This document shows positions 62,879 to 64,000 of a DNA stretch of 64,000 nt, piece after piece. The DNA is from Bradyrhizobium sp. CSA112. Lineage in GTDB: Bacteria; Pseudomonadota; Alphaproteobacteria; Rhizobiales; Xanthobacteraceae. Each line of letters starts with the position of its first letter. The stretch's first letter is position 1. The notes below the pieces were generated by a model that saw only the letters and a program-made list of their open reading frames with translations, had not been told where the DNA came from and searched no databases. The position numbers were made by a program, and so were the translations under genes. The DNA lies in NCBI RefSeq assembly GCF_029051645.1, contig NZ_JAACFS010000024.1, positions 51,364 through 115,363 on the forward strand, written 5' to 3'.

Positions 62879-63265
62879 ATGATCGACCACATCAGATTTC
62901 CGGTTTCGGACTACGAACGCTCCAAGGCCTTCTATCTGAAGGCGCTGGCGCCGCTCGACTACGTCCTTGTCATGGAAGTCAAACAGGATCGTCCCGGTGA
63001 AGAGCCTGCCGCGGGTTTCGGCGCCAATGGAAAGCCCGATTTCTGGATCGGCGGCGAGGGCGGATTGGACAAGCCGTTGCATGTCGCGATTGTGGCGAAG
63101 GACCGTGCCACGGTGGACGCTTTCTATGGGGCGGCCATCGCCGCCGGCGGGCGCGATAACGGCGCACCGGGAATCCGCGCGCACTACCATCCGAACTATT
63201 ACGGCGCGTTCGTGCTCGATCCCGATGGGCACAACATCGAAGCCGTCTGCCACGCGCCGGCATAG
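62879..63265 (+). CDS. VOC family (glyoxalase-like) protein
   Basis: 128 residues from ATG 62879 with GGAG ~7 nt upstream. Two beta-alpha-beta-beta-beta modules: MIDHIRFPVSDYERSKAFYLKALAPL and HVAIVAKDRATVDAFYGAAIAAG. The end YYGAFVLDPDGHNIEAVCH carries conserved metal-site His/Glu. Metal enzyme such as a glyoxalase or dioxygenase; substrate not inferable. Confidence 0.93.
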   Translation: MIDHIRFPVSDYERSKAFYLKALAPLDYVLVMEVKQDRPGEEPAAGFGANGKPDFWIGGEGGLDKPLHVAIVAKDRATVDAFYGAAIAAGGRDNGAPGIRAHYHPNYYGAFVLDPDGHNIEAVCHAPA

Positions 63266-63347
63266 CCGGTTCCATTGGTGAGGCGCGCGGGAACTTCGCA
63301 CCTGGCTGGCCGTTATTGTTCCTGGAGTGGAAACTTCAGGAGATGTA

Positions 63348-63578
63348 ATGCCGATCGAACCGCCGGAGATACCGCCGGCGACACCGGGACAGCCGACCGA
63401 GCCGCCGCGAGAGAGCCCGCCGGGCAATCCTCGTCCGGAGGTGCCACCGCCATTGCGTGAGCCTGGTCGGCCACCACAACCGCAGGAGTTGCCGGGTAAG
63501 ATGCCGGATGAGTTGCCGACACGCGGGCCTAATGGCCCCAGCACACCCAACCCAGCCACCGATCCGGGGGCCGGATGA
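63348..63578 (+). CDS. small proline-rich protein
   Basis: 76 residues from ATG 63348 with AGGAG 6 nt before. Roughly 40% proline with Glu/Arg/Gly (MPIEPPEIPPATPGQPTEPP...), no signal peptide and no helices; likely intrinsically disordered. GTG 63327 is an alternative. Function unknown. Confidence 0.65.
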   Translation: MPIEPPEIPPATPGQPTEPPRESPPGNPRPEVPPPLREPGRPPQPQELPGKMPDELPTRGPNGPSTPNPATDPGAG

Positions 63579-63768
63579 ACCCACTGCCTGAACGCGCAAT
63601 GAACAATGGTGCATGCAACCCATTGTGCTAATGAAATAAAATAGCATCCTACCATTTGTAGGCCGCCACAATCCGGCCTAATGATTATCCGCTCATCGAC
63701 CAACTGACATGCCACTGAAGGGCTCTTCCGTTGCTGTCAGGCCTTTCTTCGGGGACCAAAGGGACATC

Positions 63769-64000
63769 ATGACAAACCTTCGCATCCTGCTGCTCGCTAC
63801 GACTACTTTGACGGCGACGCAGCTCGCGCCCTCCGCATCGCATGCGCAGACCGCACCGCTTGTCGTGGCGCAAGCCAAGGAAAAGGAAGAAGGAGCCCCG
63901 GGCGGCCGGCCCAAGGAGGCGCCGAAGGGCGCTCCGCCGCCGGCCGCTGCACCGAAGGCACCGGCTCCGGCCGCTCCTCCACCCCCGGCTGCGGCACCCC
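63769..64000 (+). CDS. exported Pro/Ala-rich protein, N-terminal part only
   Basis: ATG 63769 opens MTNLRILLLATTTLTATQLA with a signal peptide to about SHA, then PLVVAQAKEKEEGAPGG and a Pro/Ala/Lys-rich linker that runs to the window end (77 codons). Possibly the start of an OmpA-type or similar envelope protein, as in some Bradyrhizobium genes I recall; the domain that would decide is outside the window. Confidence 0.6.
   Translation, partial: MTNLRILLLATTTLTATQLAPSASHAQTAPLVVAQAKEKEEGAPGGRPKEAPKGAPPPAAAPKAPAPAAPPPPAAAP

Overview
The window reads as chromosomal core DNA of an alphaproteobacterium of the Bradyrhizobium/Rhodopseudomonas branch (Nitrobacteraceae). The evidence is high GC, GTG/TTG starts, the acnA-ccmABCDG linkage, the mdh-sucCD-sucA order, small proteins typical of Rhizobiales (DUF2794, DUF1579, SIMPL, DUF1223), and at least eight families of intergenic palindromic repeats. 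I see no tRNA, rRNA, CRISPR array, prophage or insertion sequence.

Layout. 1-6.7 kb (minus): mdh, sucC, a DUF1579 gene, sucD and sucA, the last cut by the left edge. 6.9-9.7 kb (minus): zapE, thpR and a tesA-like esterase, divergent from a ybbA/ybbP-type ABC transporter (9.77-13.05 kb). 13-16.8 kb: a ybhL leader candidate with its Bax-inhibitor-like gene, a GNAT acetyltransferase, DUF2794, an unassigned structured small RNA, and DUF1223. 16.9-22.7 kb: acnA divergent from ccmABCDG (cytochrome c maturation). 23-28.2 kb: a helix-hairpin-helix protein, yciB, ftsY, an RluA-type pseudouridine synthase with an N-terminal heptapeptide repeat, mtaB and dapF. 28.26-28.43 kb holds two very long adjacent hairpins. 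28.5-31.5 kb: two overlapping secreted-protein genes and a metallo-beta-lactamase-fold protein. 31.9-35.9 kb: ffh, rpsP, rimM, trmD, rplS. 36.4-48.6 kb: leuC, leuD, asd and leuB, separated by a cluster of low-complexity secreted proteins, a zincin, a glycosyltransferase, a CitE-like lyase and a beta-carbonic anhydrase. 48.8-55.6 kb: an MFS transporter, a sulfite-oxidase-family lipoprotein with a cytochrome b, a fasciclin protein, an SDR, malonyl-CoA synthetase, DUF3658 and a LysR remnant. 55.8-59.4 kb: sdhCDAB. 59.6-64 kb: a hybrid histidine kinase, an FkbM methyltransferase, a VOC protein and two proline-rich proteins.

How the genes work together. Aconitase, 2-oxoglutarate dehydrogenase E1, succinyl-CoA synthetase, succinate dehydrogenase and malate dehydrogenase make this a TCA-rich stretch. 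A similar TGG(T/C)ATACCA palindrome lies upstream of both sucC and sdhC and may be a shared operator. The Ccm genes supply c-type cytochromes to the same respiratory chain. LeuBCD and Asd/DapF serve leucine and aspartate-family synthesis. Ffh and FtsY are the SRP pair.

Most promising unexplained items: the twin hairpins at 28.3 kb, the terminator/closing-stem RNA at 15.6 kb, the possible shared TCA operator, the translated 21-bp minisatellite in the pseudouridine synthase gene, and the module-sharing secreted-protein cluster at 38.3-40.5 kb. All calls come from reading the sequence; no database search was run.
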